Shown here: positions 48,418 to 57,767 of the stretch, in pieces | How the letters are laid out: the number at the start of each line of letters is the position of its first letter | Numbering within the stretch: the stretch's first letter is position 1 | Assembly: GCA_031291175.1 (NCBI GenBank) | Contig: JARLJO010000026.1 | Location: 33,590-97,589, forward strand | Reading direction: 5' to 3' | DNA length: 64,000 nucleotides | Origin: Gammaproteobacteria bacterium | GTDB lineage: Bacteria > Pseudomonadota > Gammaproteobacteria > DSM-16500 | Notes under the pieces: generated by a model | Told to the model about the DNA's origin: nothing | Database searches by the model: none | Seen by the model: the letters and a program-made list of their open reading frames with translations, nothing else | Program-made: the position numbers and the translations under genes

Positions 48418-50036
48418 TCGAGCTTTGCAAAAACCACGATTGGCACGTGTCCAATATTGCCTTTGTAAAGTATCGCAACCTTACTGGCGATGGATTTTGG
48501 CATATCTAAAAAGTGCTGTGGTGTAGCCACAAAATACGCGCGCTTTTTCACCTGCAAAATATCATGTGAATCACTGATAAAAGCGGGCACTTCTTCGCGA
48601 GGCATGTTCATGACATACTTAATCGGCAAACCATCCGGATTTTCCCGATAAAAAATTAGCTCAGCGCCCTTCATGTGTCGCGAAGTTTCCACCATCTCCA
48701 CAAAATCACGCGTGTGATTCAGCGCTAAATTAATGGGTTCAACAATAGAAACATACGTCATCACAAAAGTGAGCGAGGCAATACCAAGCACCACCATCTC
48801 ACGCTTACGATAAAAAAAGCTAACCACTTGTAAAATGAAAAACAACACAATAACGGAAGGTAAATTCGGCTGCAAACCATTCGCAAAACCCAACATAAAC
48901 CGCGTAGGCGTTTTAAATGTCGTTTCAGCAAAAGCAATTATCGCCAAAATAAAACAAAGCAACGGTAAAACAAATCCAACGCAATAAATGCTTTTACGCA
49001 ACAAGATCAAATACTTTGCCTTGGGCGGTAAAACAAATAAATAGGCAGAAATCAAAGCCAATGCCGGAACAAAAGCAATCACATACCGAATTTTTTTGCC
49101 CGCAGGAATAGTCAAACCAATGAGAATCACCAAAGCCCAACCCAGAAGCTTCTCCATGAGTCTCAAGTCTTCAGGAATATTCGTGCGGAACAAATGACGG
49201 CCCACACCCGCCACCATCAAGATAGCAACAGGAAATGTCACCGCATAAGCGCCAAAACTTTCTACCCAATAAAAATACCAAGGTAATGACGCATCTTGCA
49301 AACGCCCCGAGACTTCCATACGCAAAACATCTTGCACAAAATCCATGCCGCCAACATGAAATGCTGCGCCAAACAAAGCCGCACAACCAGCGATAAGCAC
49401 TAACACCGCTAACAAGCCGACAACAAAAAAATGTTTGAAGTCTTTATCTAACAAATAGAATACGCACATCACACCGGCTGGCACTACCAAACCAATGGGG
49501 CCACGACAAGCAAATCCAATGGCAAAGCAAAGCGGAATAAACCAAAGCCGCGCTGGCCTGTGCAATAACTTTGCCGAATAAGCAAAGTAAAAACTCAAGG
49601 TAGTGACCATGGCAATGTACTGATCAGGTGAAATCGTGCGCGCTTCCATAATAAACGTATTGGTAAGCAGCATGAAAAAAACCGCATAGATTCCCCAACG
49701 CCGACTCTGCAAGCTGCCAATCAAATACGTTGTCGCCAAAGTGACAGCCGAAGCAAATGCACTGGGAAAAACCGCTGACAATTTATCCAGCTGTCCAAAA
49801 CATTTGGATATCCAATAAATGAACAATGTGCCCGTCACTGGATAATCAGGATAAGGATTGTGATAAGTCGTCGGAAACCAGTTAGGCCCCTGCTGCCACA
49901 TCTCTCGCGCGAACAAATAAAAGCGTGACTCAAAGCCAATAATTTCCTGCTGACTCAAACCAGCAGTGAACAAAATTAAGCCACAACAAAAAATGCCGAG
50001 AGCTTCAATAGAAAATTTGCGCTTGATAATAATCAT
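48414..50036 (-). CDS. ArnT-like membrane glycosyltransferase (GT83/PMT family)
   Basis: The 540 residues have about 11-12 membrane segments. The first periplasmic loop has ESRFYLFAREMWQQGPNWFP, matching the E-x-R-Y motif region of ArnT-like enzymes that transfer sugars from undecaprenyl phosphate to lipid A or glycans; TYHNPYPDYPVTGTLFIYW follows. Positioned between lpxL-type and hldE genes, so an LPS role is likely. The sugar is unknown; no other arn gene is in the window. Confidence 0.85.
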   Translation of the reverse strand: MIIIKRKFSIEALGIFCCGLILFTAGLSQQEIIGFESRFYLFAREMWQQGPNWFPTTYHNPYPDYPVTGTLFIYWISKCFGQLDKLSAVFPSAFASAVTLATTYLIGSLQSRRWGIYAVFFMLLTNTFIMEARTISPDQYIAMVTTLSFYFAYSAKLLHRPARLWFIPLCFAIGFACRGPIGLVVPAGVMCVFYLLDKDFKHFFVVGLLAVLVLIAGCAALFGAAFHVGGMDFVQDVLRMEVSGRLQDASLPWYFYWVESFGAYAVTFPVAILMVAGVGRHLFRTNIPEDLRLMEKLLGWALVILIGLTIPAGKKIRYVIAFVPALALISAYLFVLPPKAKYLILLRKSIYCVGFVLPLLCFILAIIAFAETTFKTPTRFMLGFANGLQPNLPSVIVLFFILQVVSFFYRKREMVVLGIASLTFVMTYVSIVEPINLALNHTRDFVEMVETSRHMKGAELIFYRENPDGLPIKYVMNMPREEVPAFISDSHDILQVKKRAYFVATPQHFLDMPKSIASKVAILYKGNIGHVPIVVFAKLD

Positions 50037-50123
50037 TGTAGGAATTTAACCATGTTTTTTGTATATTCGTCCATTCATGTTACAATCGGAAAATTTTTAT
50101 CACTTGAAAAAAAAGAAAACCGT

Positions 50124-51584
50124 ATGACAAACAACAATCTGCCTAATTTTAAACAAGCTTCAATCCTCGTGATTGGCGATGTCATGCTTGATCGTTACTG
50201 GTTTGGTGACGCCGCGCGTATTTCACCTGAAGCCCCCGTACCCATTGTCAAAATCAATCAAATTGACGAAAGACCCGGTGGCGCTGGTAACGTTGCGCTG
50301 AACATTGCCTCTCTCGGGGCAAAAGTCACATTGCTTGGCGTCACAGGAAACGATGAAGCTGCGCGCATTTTATCAGAACAATTAATCGCAATGGGAGTCA
50401 ATTCTGCGATTTTAAATATTGATAACATTCCAACCATTACCAAGCTTCGTGTCATTAGTCGCCATCAACAGTTAATCAGGCTCGACTTCGAAGAAAAGTT
50501 TCCCTCGTTTAATCCCCAATTATTATTAGATGCCTATCAAAAAGCATTAGAGCACGCCGATATTGTGATCTTATCCGATTATGGCAAAGGCACGCTCACT
50601 GATCCACAAGCCTTTATCCGTATGGCAAAAGAAGCCAATGTGCCTATCTTGGTCGACCCCAAAGGCACGAACTTCAAACCTTATTGTGGTGCGAATGTCA
50701 TCACACCCAACTTAAAAGAATTCGAAATCATTGTTGGCCCTTGCCAGAATGAGCGAGAAATCTTTACCAAAGGCCAAGCGTTTCTAGAGGAATACAATAT
50801 TGAAGCGTTGTTATTAACGCGCGGCGAACGTGGCATGACGCTGATTCAAAAAGGACAAGAAGAACATCACCTCCCAGCGCATGCCCGAGAAGTATTCGAT
50901 GTCACGGGCGCGGGAGATACTGTCATTGCGGTACTTGCCGCGTCATTAGCGGCACACGCCTCACTCCCCTCGGCCATGTCTCTGGCTAATTTAGCGGCAG
51001 GTTTAGTCGTGGCCAAACTTGGCGCAGCCACCATCAGCTCACCAGAGCTGGAAGTGGCTTTAAACGGAACAGAAATGTTAAACGGCGGCGTTCTCAACGA
51101 AGAGCAACTCCTTATCGCCGTCAACGATGCGCGCTTACATGGTAAAAAAGTGGTCTTCACCAACGGATGTTTTGATATTTTACATGCTGGCCATGTCAAA
51201 TACATGCAACAAGCAAAACAACTCGGTGACTACTTAATCGTGGCAGTCAATGATGACGATTCGATTACACGCCTGAAAGGCCCTGGACGTCCTATCAATA
51301 ATGTAGAGCAACGCATGGCGGTGCTGGCGGGCCTGGGCGCTATTGATTGGGTAGTATCTTTTACGGATGACACCCCTAAACGCCTATTAAAAATATTGCA
51401 GCCTGACATTTTGGTCAAAGGTGGCGATTACACCCTGGATCAAGTCGTTGGCGCAGAAATTGTATTAGCTTATGGTGGCGATGTGCGCGTTTTAAGCCTG
51501 TCAAAAGGCATCTCAACGACAAAAATCATCGACCGCATGGTGAAAAGTGTTAGCGCAAATGAAGAAGTGAGTGCTCATGAATAA
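50124..51584 (+). CDS. hldE: Bifunctional heptose kinase/adenylyltransferase HldE
   Basis: Makes ADP-heptose for the LPS inner core. From ATG 50124 it has 486 residues; an in-frame start at 50052 is less likely. The N-terminal ribokinase-type domain (~1-330) has GDVMLDRYWFGDAARISPEAP, RPGGAGNVALNIASLG and DVTGAGDTVIAV. The C-terminal nucleotidyltransferase (~355-480) has FTNGCFDILHAGHVKYMQ and LKGPGRPIN. ADP-heptose is also sensed by host ALPK1, so its presence matters for host interaction. Confidence 0.97.
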   Translation: MTNNNLPNFKQASILVIGDVMLDRYWFGDAARISPEAPVPIVKINQIDERPGGAGNVALNIASLGAKVTLLGVTGNDEAARILSEQLIAMGVNSAILNIDNIPTITKLRVISRHQQLIRLDFEEKFPSFNPQLLLDAYQKALEHADIVILSDYGKGTLTDPQAFIRMAKEANVPILVDPKGTNFKPYCGANVITPNLKEFEIIVGPCQNEREIFTKGQAFLEEYNIEALLLTRGERGMTLIQKGQEEHHLPAHAREVFDVTGAGDTVIAVLAASLAAHASLPSAMSLANLAAGLVVAKLGAATISSPELEVALNGTEMLNGGVLNEEQLLIAVNDARLHGKKVVFTNGCFDILHAGHVKYMQQAKQLGDYLIVAVNDDDSITRLKGPGRPINNVEQRMAVLAGLGAIDWVVSFTDDTPKRLLKILQPDILVKGGDYTLDQVVGAEIVLAYGGDVRVLSLSKGISTTKIIDRMVKSVSANEEVSAHE

Positions 51585-51619
51585 TTCTATTAACTTAAAT
51601 AAAGGAGTGATATAGCATC

Positions 51620-52255
51620 ATGTCTGAACCAGGCAATCTCTATGTCATCTCAGCCCCCTCTGGCACGGGCAAAACAACCTTGGTAAAAGCCTTAGTGGAA
51701 TCTATCCCGGGCATAACCGTTTCTATTTCGCATACCACCCGCCCAAAACGGCCGGCGGAAATGCATGGCGTCAATTATTACTTCATTGAAGAAGCTGAAT
51801 TTCAGCAGTTGGTAGAGCATAATGACTTTTTGGAACATGCTACTGTCTTTGATCGTCACTACGGCACATCGCGTCGCTGGGTAGAAGACACCCTGCGTCG
51901 CGGCATAGACGTCATTCTTGAAATTGATTGGCAAGGCGCAAAACAGATTCAGGATTTATTTCCCAATAGTATTAGCGTTTTTATTCTACCGCCCTCTGTC
52001 TCTGATCTTTATCAGCGTCTAATAAAACGCAATCAAGACAATATTGAAATCATAAAGCAGCGCATCACTGACGTACGCGAATCCACCAATCATCTGGGTG
52101 ATTATGATTACATGGTGATCAATGATGATTTTTCTGCTGCCTTGAGCGATTTAAAAATCATTGTTGAGTCGGGTCGCTTGATCCAACGGCGACAATCGAT
52201 TAAGTTTTCAAAACTAATCAAAGAGTTATCAACCGCCAAAGTCGATGAATTCTAA
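51620..52255 (+). CDS. gmk: Guanylate kinase
   Basis: Phosphorylates GMP to GDP. The 211 residues include the P-loop SAPSGTGKTTL (residues 11-21), the GMP-binding SISHTTRPKRPAEMHGVNYYF and LEIDWQGAKQI. AAGGAG precedes the ATG. First of the conserved gmk-rpoZ-spoT cluster. Confidence 0.98.
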   Translation: MSEPGNLYVISAPSGTGKTTLVKALVESIPGITVSISHTTRPKRPAEMHGVNYYFIEEAEFQQLVEHNDFLEHATVFDRHYGTSRRWVEDTLRRGIDVILEIDWQGAKQIQDLFPNSISVFILPPSVSDLYQRLIKRNQDNIEIIKQRITDVRESTNHLGDYDYMVINDDFSAALSDLKIIVESGRLIQRRQSIKFSKLIKELSTAKVDEF

Positions 52256-52260
52256 ATCCT

Positions 52261-52285
52261 GCCTGGATTAAGCTTTCATCCAGGC
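52261..52285 (+). terminator. Hairpin after gmk
   Basis: GCCTGGAT-TAAGCTTTC-ATCCAGGC perfect 8-bp stem, 6 bases after the gmk stop, followed by only a short T-rich stretch. May attenuate rather than end transcription into rpoZ. A TATAAT at 52356-52361 could restart it. Confidence 0.5.
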
Positions 52286-52402
52286 TTGCTCACCCCCGGT
52301 TACGCATTACGCAAGCCTGACTAGATCTGGCATCAAACGTACAAACCGGGTAAACTATAATATTTTGGTCAAGTACCCCCTACAAAAGTTGAGGTAGTGT
52401 TC

Positions 52403-52798
52403 ATGGCACGTGTAACTGTTGAAGATTGCTTAGAAAATGTCAAAAATCGTTTCGAATTAGTCATGTTAGCTTCAAAAAGAGCCAGACAGTTAATGCGCGG
52501 CAGCTCCGAACCCAAGGTTGCTTGGGAAAACGACAAGGCAACAGTCGTGGCTTTAAGAGAAATCGCGATGGGTTATACGGATTTTAGCGATGCGCATCAA
52601 GCGGCTCCTTTAGCGCATATGACCACCGAAATCACTGAAACCACTATTGAAATTGATATGGACGATCATGATGAAGAAGTGGATCACCATAACACCATTG
52701 AAGATGCGCCTGAAACCGAAACTGATGGCAATTCTGACAGCGAAGACGAAGAACCTAGATCTGAAATCTCAGCCGGTAATGCCGCTGATTCTGAGTAA
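52403..52798 (+). CDS. rpoZ: RNA polymerase omega subunit with long acidic tail
   Basis: Omega assists beta-prime folding and helps form a ppGpp site. From ATG 52403 (GAGG upstream), [20 protein letters not shown] and ASKRARQL are canonical. The protein is 131 residues, against 91 in E. coli: after the normal core, the last ~55 residues are highly acidic and disordered ([31 protein letters not shown]). A hairpin (CCCTCTTT...AAAGAGGG, 52824-52847) and a TATAAT (52804-52809) lie before spoT. Confidence 0.95.
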   Translation: MARVTVEDCLENVKNRFELVMLASKRARQLMRGSSEPKVAWENDKATVVALREIAMGYTDFSDAHQAAPLAHMTTEITETTIEIDMDDHDEEVDHHNTIEDAPETETDGNSDSEDEEPRSEISAGNAADSE

Positions 52799-52888
52799 AA
52801 TGCTATAATTAAGTAATATACTTCCCTCTTTATTTCATCAAAGAGGGGAATCCAATCTCAATCAGAGCCAATCCAGGAGACACTTCGC

Positions 52889-55051
52889 GTGGCTGAATTT
52901 GAATCACTACGCCAAGAGTTACAGCATTATCTCAATGACGATGAAATTCACGCCATTGAAAAATCCTTTTTGCTCGCCAAAGAAGCTCACTCTGGACAAA
53001 AACGCCATACTGGCGAACCCTACATCACTCATCCCGTTGCTGTTGCAACTATTCTAGCCGAAATGCGCATGGATCCTGCCACCATCATGGCCGCGATCAT
53101 GCACGATGTCATCGAAGATACTTATGTCGAAAAAAGTGAAATCGCTGAAAAATTTGGTAAGGAAGTAGCGGATCTCGTGGATGGGGTAACCAAGCTCACC
53201 CAAATCAATTTCGAAAGCCATGTGCAAGCACAAGCTGAAAATTTCCGTAAAATGGTCATGGCCATGGCTCGTGATATCCGCGTGATTTTAGTGAAGCTAG
53301 CCGATCGCCTACATAATATGCGCACCATTATTTGTTTGCCGCCCAAAAAGCGTCGTCGCATAGCCATTGAAACATTAGAAATTTTTGCACCGATTGCTAA
53401 TCGCTTAGGCATGCATGCGTTTCGTGTGGAATTTGAAGACCTGGGCTTTGCCGCTCTCCATCCTATGCGTCACCGCATATTAAAAGCAGCTGTTACCAAA
53501 GCTCGCGGCAATCGCCAGGAAATCATGGAGCTCATCGACACGGAAATGCGGAAAAGTCTGAAAAAAGCCAATACCCCCAACTGGAAATTAATCGGGCGCG
53601 AAAAACACATCTACAGCATTTATAAAAAAATGCATGATAAGCATCTCTCTTTTTCTGAAATCATGGATGTGTATGGTTTTCGCGTTATTGTCGATAAAGT
53701 CGATACGGCTTATCGCGCACTGGGTGTTTTACATAATTTGTATAAGCCTCTTACGCAACGTTTCAAAGATTACATCGCTATTCCAAAAGCTAACGGCTAC
53801 CAATCACTGCATACGGTTTTATTCGGGCCTTATGGCGTACCCATTGAAGTTCAAATCCGCACGGAAGAAATGCACAAATGGGCAGAAAACGGTATCGCCG
53901 CCCATTGGCTTTACAAAACCGAAAAATCTTTATTTGATGATGCGCAATTACGCGCAAAAGAGTGGCTTAAAGGCGTACTGGAAATGCATAAAAGCTCAAA
54001 GAACTCATCTGAGTTCATTGAGAATGTCAAAATTGATTTATTCCCCGATGAAGTTTATGTCTTTACGCCAAAAGGCAATATTTTAGAGCTGCCGTCAGGC
54101 GCCACCGCTGTGGATTTTGCATATGCCATTCACTCTGATGTGGGTAACACGTGTGTTGCAACCAAATTAGACCGCCGCCTAGCTCCGCTTAGCACGCAAC
54201 TGACGAGCGGACAACAAGTTGAAATTGTCACTGCACCCGGCGCAAGACCGAACCCTGCCTGGCTTAACTTTGTTGTTACCGGCAAGGCACGCAGCAACAT
54301 TAAGCATTTTTTGAAAAAACAACAACGCGAAGAATCAGTTGAATTAGGAAAACGATTAGTCGAAAAAGCGCTGCGTGGCTTCAGCTTGCATTTAGCGCAG
54401 ATTGAGCAGGATTATTTGGACACCGTTGTTGAAGTGTCTAACTTAGATTCTCTGAATAATTTATTTGAAGAAGTGGGCCTGGGGAATCGCACAGCACTGC
54501 TAGTAGCAAAACAACTCGCCAAAATCAGCTCAACACCAAGCACTGAGCACTTCACTGATATATCGGCACCGCATCCACTAGCGATCAAAGGCACCGAAGG
54601 GATTGTCGTGACTTTCGCTAAGTGTTGTCGCCCTATACCGGGCGATCCTATTGGCGGCTATATTGAAAAAGGACATGGCTTAGTCGTCCATATCGAACAA
54701 TGCCCCAATCTGGCGAATTATCGTCACAATCCTGACAAATACGTTTCGCTACGATGGGAAGATCATGTCAAAGGCGATTTCCCTGTGGATTTACGCGTGG
54801 AAATTTTAAATCAGCGAGGCAGTTTGGCTGGACTGGCTGTCGGCATCTCCGATGCGGAATCCAATATCGAGAACATCAATGCCGAAGAGTTTGACGGTCG
54901 TTACTTCTCTGTCAGCTTGACGGTTACTGTAAGAGATCGTATTCACTTAGCACGCGTTTTGCGTAAAATCCGTAATACCAATAATGTCATTCGTGTGATT
55001 CGAGTGAAACCGCGGCTTAAAAAGAAGAAGAAAGTTTCGCCTCTTCCTTAG
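52889..55051 (+). CDS. spoT: Bifunctional (p)ppGpp synthetase/hydrolase SpoT
   Basis: Master enzyme of the stringent response. The 720 residues start at GTG with AGGAGA upstream. The hydrolase domain has an intact HD motif (HDVIEDT, His72-Asp73) and preceding His residues (PYITHPVAVA). The synthetase domain (~230-340) has GREKHIYSIYKKM and YGFRVIVD. The TGS domain (~385-445) starts DEVYVFTPKGNILELPSGAT, and a C-terminal ACT domain follows. In Legionella and Coxiella relatives ppGpp controls the switch to the transmissive phase. Confidence 0.97.
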   Translation: MAEFESLRQELQHYLNDDEIHAIEKSFLLAKEAHSGQKRHTGEPYITHPVAVATILAEMRMDPATIMAAIMHDVIEDTYVEKSEIAEKFGKEVADLVDGVTKLTQINFESHVQAQAENFRKMVMAMARDIRVILVKLADRLHNMRTIICLPPKKRRRIAIETLEIFAPIANRLGMHAFRVEFEDLGFAALHPMRHRILKAAVTKARGNRQEIMELIDTEMRKSLKKANTPNWKLIGREKHIYSIYKKMHDKHLSFSEIMDVYGFRVIVDKVDTAYRALGVLHNLYKPLTQRFKDYIAIPKANGYQSLHTVLFGPYGVPIEVQIRTEEMHKWAENGIAAHWLYKTEKSLFDDAQLRAKEWLKGVLEMHKSSKNSSEFIENVKIDLFPDEVYVFTPKGNILELPSGATAVDFAYAIHSDVGNTCVATKLDRRLAPLSTQLTSGQQVEIVTAPGARPNPAWLNFVVTGKARSNIKHFLKKQQREESVELGKRLVEKALRGFSLHLAQIEQDYLDTVVEVSNLDSLNNLFEEVGLGNRTALLVAKQLAKISSTPSTEHFTDISAPHPLAIKGTEGIVVTFAKCCRPIPGDPIGGYIEKGHGLVVHIEQCPNLANYRHNPDKYVSLRWEDHVKGDFPVDLRVEILNQRGSLAGLAVGISDAESNIENINAEEFDGRYFSVSLTVTVRDRIHLARVLRKIRNTNNVIRVIRVKPRLKKKKKVSPLP

Positions 55052-55072
55052 ATAGTAACCATTTTTTAAAAT

Positions 55073-55195
55073 GACTGGGGTCCTGTCAGGGTAGGTTTAC
55101 TTTTTTCGTGCTCGCTCCGCTCCGCGCGTAAAAAGCAAACCTACCCTGCCACCCCGTTTTTTTGATTCGCTTCCACTTCGTGGAAGCGAAAAGAG
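55073..55195 (+). repeat. Dispersed palindromic repeat B, copy 6
   Basis: GACTGGGGTCCTGTCAGGG...AAACCTACCCTGCCACCCCG, then CGCTTCCACTTCGTGGAAGCG. Nearly identical to copy 5. First element of the B-A-C composite that fills the 470-bp gap between spoT and nagA. Confidence 0.9.
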
Positions 55196-55212
55196 CATTT
55201 ACAAAGAACCCC

Positions 55213-55294
55213 GACGTAGCACAAAGATTAGTAGCACGGACTAAGACCCCCACGCTTTTTGTGGGGGTTGTGTCCGCGAACCCCTGCTAAATCA
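55213..55294 (+). repeat. Dispersed repeat A, copy 3
   Basis: GACGTAGCACAAAGATTAGTAG, then GACCCCCAC-GCTTTTT-GTGGGGGTT and CCCCTGCTAAATCA. Reverse-complement match to 24368-24450, including flanks. Confidence 0.85.
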
Positions 55295-55379
55295 AATCAC
55301 AGAACATTCACTCAACACATACGAATCAAAAATCCCCACCGTAATCATTAAAGCCTACTGGCGTCACATTTTTGTCGCA

Positions 55380-55480
55380 TAGCTATCAAGTAATATTGGG
55401 TTTTGTACTAAAAATAGAGGCTTCAAGAAATAGATGCGCAGGTTGGGTTAAGCGCCTTTTGCGAAACCAACAACACCACA
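55380..55480 (+). repeat. Dispersed repeat C, degenerate copy
   Basis: TAATATTGGGTTTTGTAC, then CAGGTTGGGTTAAGCGCCTTTTGCG and AAACCAACAAC. Weaker match than other C copies. Ends close to the nagA stop. Confidence 0.5.
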
Positions 55481-55521
55481 TTAAAACACTTAAACAAAAA
55501 CCCTAGCCAAACACCACCACA

Positions 55522-56703
55522 TCAACAACCTCCAACAACCACCCTTCCCCCACAAACCGTCAACACCACATTCAATTGATCATCCAACACCACCAAATCC
55601 GCATCCTTACCCAACGCAATACTTCCTTTACGATCAAACAACCCCAATGCTTTAGCTGGCGTCGCAGAAGCCATACGAACAGCCACCTCTAACTCACACC
55701 CCGTAAATCTCAACATATTTGAAACAGCCGAAGCCATCTTCAAAACGCTCCCTGCTATCGTCCCATCCGCCAACTTCGCTTCCCCATTTTTCACATGCAC
55801 ATCTTGCCCACCCAACTCATAACAACCATCACTCAAACACTTGGCACGAATCGCATCGGTGATTAAAACAATTCTCTCTGGCCCCTTTGCTTTTAACACC
55901 AGCTGAACAATCGCAGGATGCAAATGAAAACCATCTAAAACCAATTCCACCAGCACATCATCTGACAATAACGCAGCCGTAACAACACCCGGCTCACGAT
56001 GATGCACCGCTCGCATCGCATTAAAAAGATGCGTTGCATGCGTACAACCCAAATCAATCGCATGCACCGCTTCATCATAAGTTGCATTGGTATGACCCAG
56101 TGAAGCAATTATTTTATGTTGCTTTAAGTAGACAATAAGCTCAGCACAATTAGGCTGCTCTGGCGCGAGCGTCACGAGTCGAATACTGTTATCTGAAATG
56201 GCCTGCCAATGCTCTAACAACGCAACATTCGGCGGAATAATTTTATCGCCAGGCTGCGCACCCATTTTGGAAGGAGCAAGGAAAGGGCCTTCTAAATGCA
56301 CCCCCAATACTTCAGCACCAGGATTTTTTTGCTGCATAAAATCACGAACGGCAACCAGCGCACTTTCAATTTTCTCTATGGAAGCCGTCATGGTTGTTGC
56401 TAAAAATCCTGTCGTGCCTTCTGCCGCCAAAGCTTTGCTGATGCCAGCTAACGCATCTTCCGTCGCATCCATAACATCATGACCATTCACACCATGTGTA
56501 TGCATATCAATAAAACCGGGAATAAGATGATAACTGTCAGGAAACGTCAGCACCTCATTGGCCAGAACATCGCGAAACGCTGCCTGCGAGTCAATCCGAT
56601 GTATGACACCGGCTTCAATCAATAGCGCAGCATTTTCCACCACGCCATTTTCAGCATAAATTTTAGGTCCAGAGATCAGAAGACAGTCGTTAGCGTTCAT
56701 CAA
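55522..56703 (-). CDS. nagA: N-acetylglucosamine-6-phosphate deacetylase
   Basis: Converts GlcNAc-6-phosphate to glucosamine-6-phosphate and acetate. The 393 residues show the amidohydrolase metal sites: IPGFIDMHTHGVNGHDVMDA, GVHLEGPFLAP, SLGHTNATYDEA and CTHATHLFNAM, plus LITDAIRA with the catalytic Asp. Last gene of a three-gene operon (6 bp after nagB-II). Confidence 0.97.
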   Translation of the reverse strand: MMNANDCLLISGPKIYAENGVVENAALLIEAGVIHRIDSQAAFRDVLANEVLTFPDSYHLIPGFIDMHTHGVNGHDVMDATEDALAGISKALAAEGTTGFLATTMTASIEKIESALVAVRDFMQQKNPGAEVLGVHLEGPFLAPSKMGAQPGDKIIPPNVALLEHWQAISDNSIRLVTLAPEQPNCAELIVYLKQHKIIASLGHTNATYDEAVHAIDLGCTHATHLFNAMRAVHHREPGVVTAALLSDDVLVELVLDGFHLHPAIVQLVLKAKGPERIVLITDAIRAKCLSDGCYELGGQDVHVKNGEAKLADGTIAGSVLKMASAVSNMLRFTGCELEVAVRMASATPAKALGLFDRKGSIALGKDADLVVLDDQLNVVLTVCGGRVVVGGC

Positions 56704-56709
56704 TTTTTC

Positions 56710-57759
56710 CTACCAAGTCATTGTCACCTTCGAGAGGTTTGTCGGTGCATCAGGATTAAAGCCTCGCGCAATCGCTAATCGTGACATCATCACATAGAAT
56801 GTTTGCACAATCATTAAAGGATCACACACGGGATGCAAAGCACCCGGCAATGGCAATACAATGGATGCGGCATCGTGAAAATCTTCTGTCGGCGAACCCT
56901 TGGGCACAGCTAACATGACACGCGCACCCATTTGTTTCACTCGACGCGCCAAATCTAACATCCCAGGTAACGACACATCATGCTGACCAAACATCAACAA
57001 CGGAAATGCCGGCTGCACCAAAGCAAAAGGGCCATGCAACAATTCAGCACCACTAAAAGCCTCGGCATGTATGCGCGAAGTCTCTTTAAATTTCAGCGCT
57101 GCTTCTTGTGCGATAGGAAAACTATAGCCGCGCCCAATGACCAGCGTATTATTACGGTCTTTGTATTCCGCAATGGCTTCCGACCAATCCATCTCAGTTG
57201 CCGCATATAATGCTTCAGGGAGACGAGCAATAGCGTCTAATAACTCTTTATCATTTTTCCACAAAGCCACAAACTGCATGATGGCAGCCAATGTCGCCAT
57301 ATAACTTTTTGTCGCAGCAACGGCAATCTCAGGCCCAGCACAAAGTGGTACGACATATTCAGCTGCCTGTGCTAACGGTGAATCACTGTGATTGACAAAA
57401 GCCACCGTAATCGCACCCGCACTACGCGCTGCTAGAAAAATTTCTGCGATATCGGGGCTTTGACCTGACTGGGACAATCCAATCACCAAACTATTCTTGA
57501 GATGCAATTCTGATTTATAAAGCGTCACCACCGAAGGCGCTGCAGAGGCCGTGACTAACCCCAATCTGGTCTCTAATAAATATTTTGCGAAAGTGGCAGC
57601 ATGATCTGAACTACCACGCGCAATCGTCATCGCAAAGGCAGGCGGTTCTTTGCGTAAACGATCCGCTAATGCTTGTAACAACTGTTGATTAGCAACGAAC
57701 TGCTTCATTAAAATTTGCGGCGCCGATAACGCCTCTGTTTCCATTTGAGAGATCAACAT
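56710..57759 (-). CDS. Glucosamine-6-phosphate deaminase, SIS type (NagB-II)
   Basis: The 349 residues have two SIS domains (TIARGSSDHAATFAKYLLE; LVIGLSQSGQSPDIAEIFLA; LVIGRGYSFPIAQEAALKFKE) and end FNPDAPTNLSKVT, like the isomerase half of GlmS. There is no glutaminase domain, so it is not GlmS. Position between nagK-like and nagA genes fits the non-orthologous deaminase NagB-II described in Shewanella, making fructose-6-phosphate and ammonia. AgaS is a less likely alternative. Confidence 0.88.
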   Translation of the reverse strand: MLISQMETEALSAPQILMKQFVANQQLLQALADRLRKEPPAFAMTIARGSSDHAATFAKYLLETRLGLVTASAAPSVVTLYKSELHLKNSLVIGLSQSGQSPDIAEIFLAARSAGAITVAFVNHSDSPLAQAAEYVVPLCAGPEIAVAATKSYMATLAAIMQFVALWKNDKELLDAIARLPEALYAATEMDWSEAIAEYKDRNNTLVIGRGYSFPIAQEAALKFKETSRIHAEAFSGAELLHGPFALVQPAFPLLMFGQHDVSLPGMLDLARRVKQMGARVMLAVPKGSPTEDFHDAASIVLPLPGALHPVCDPLMIVQTFYVMMSRLAIARGFNPDAPTNLSKVTMTW

Positions 57760-57767
57760 AATTTACC

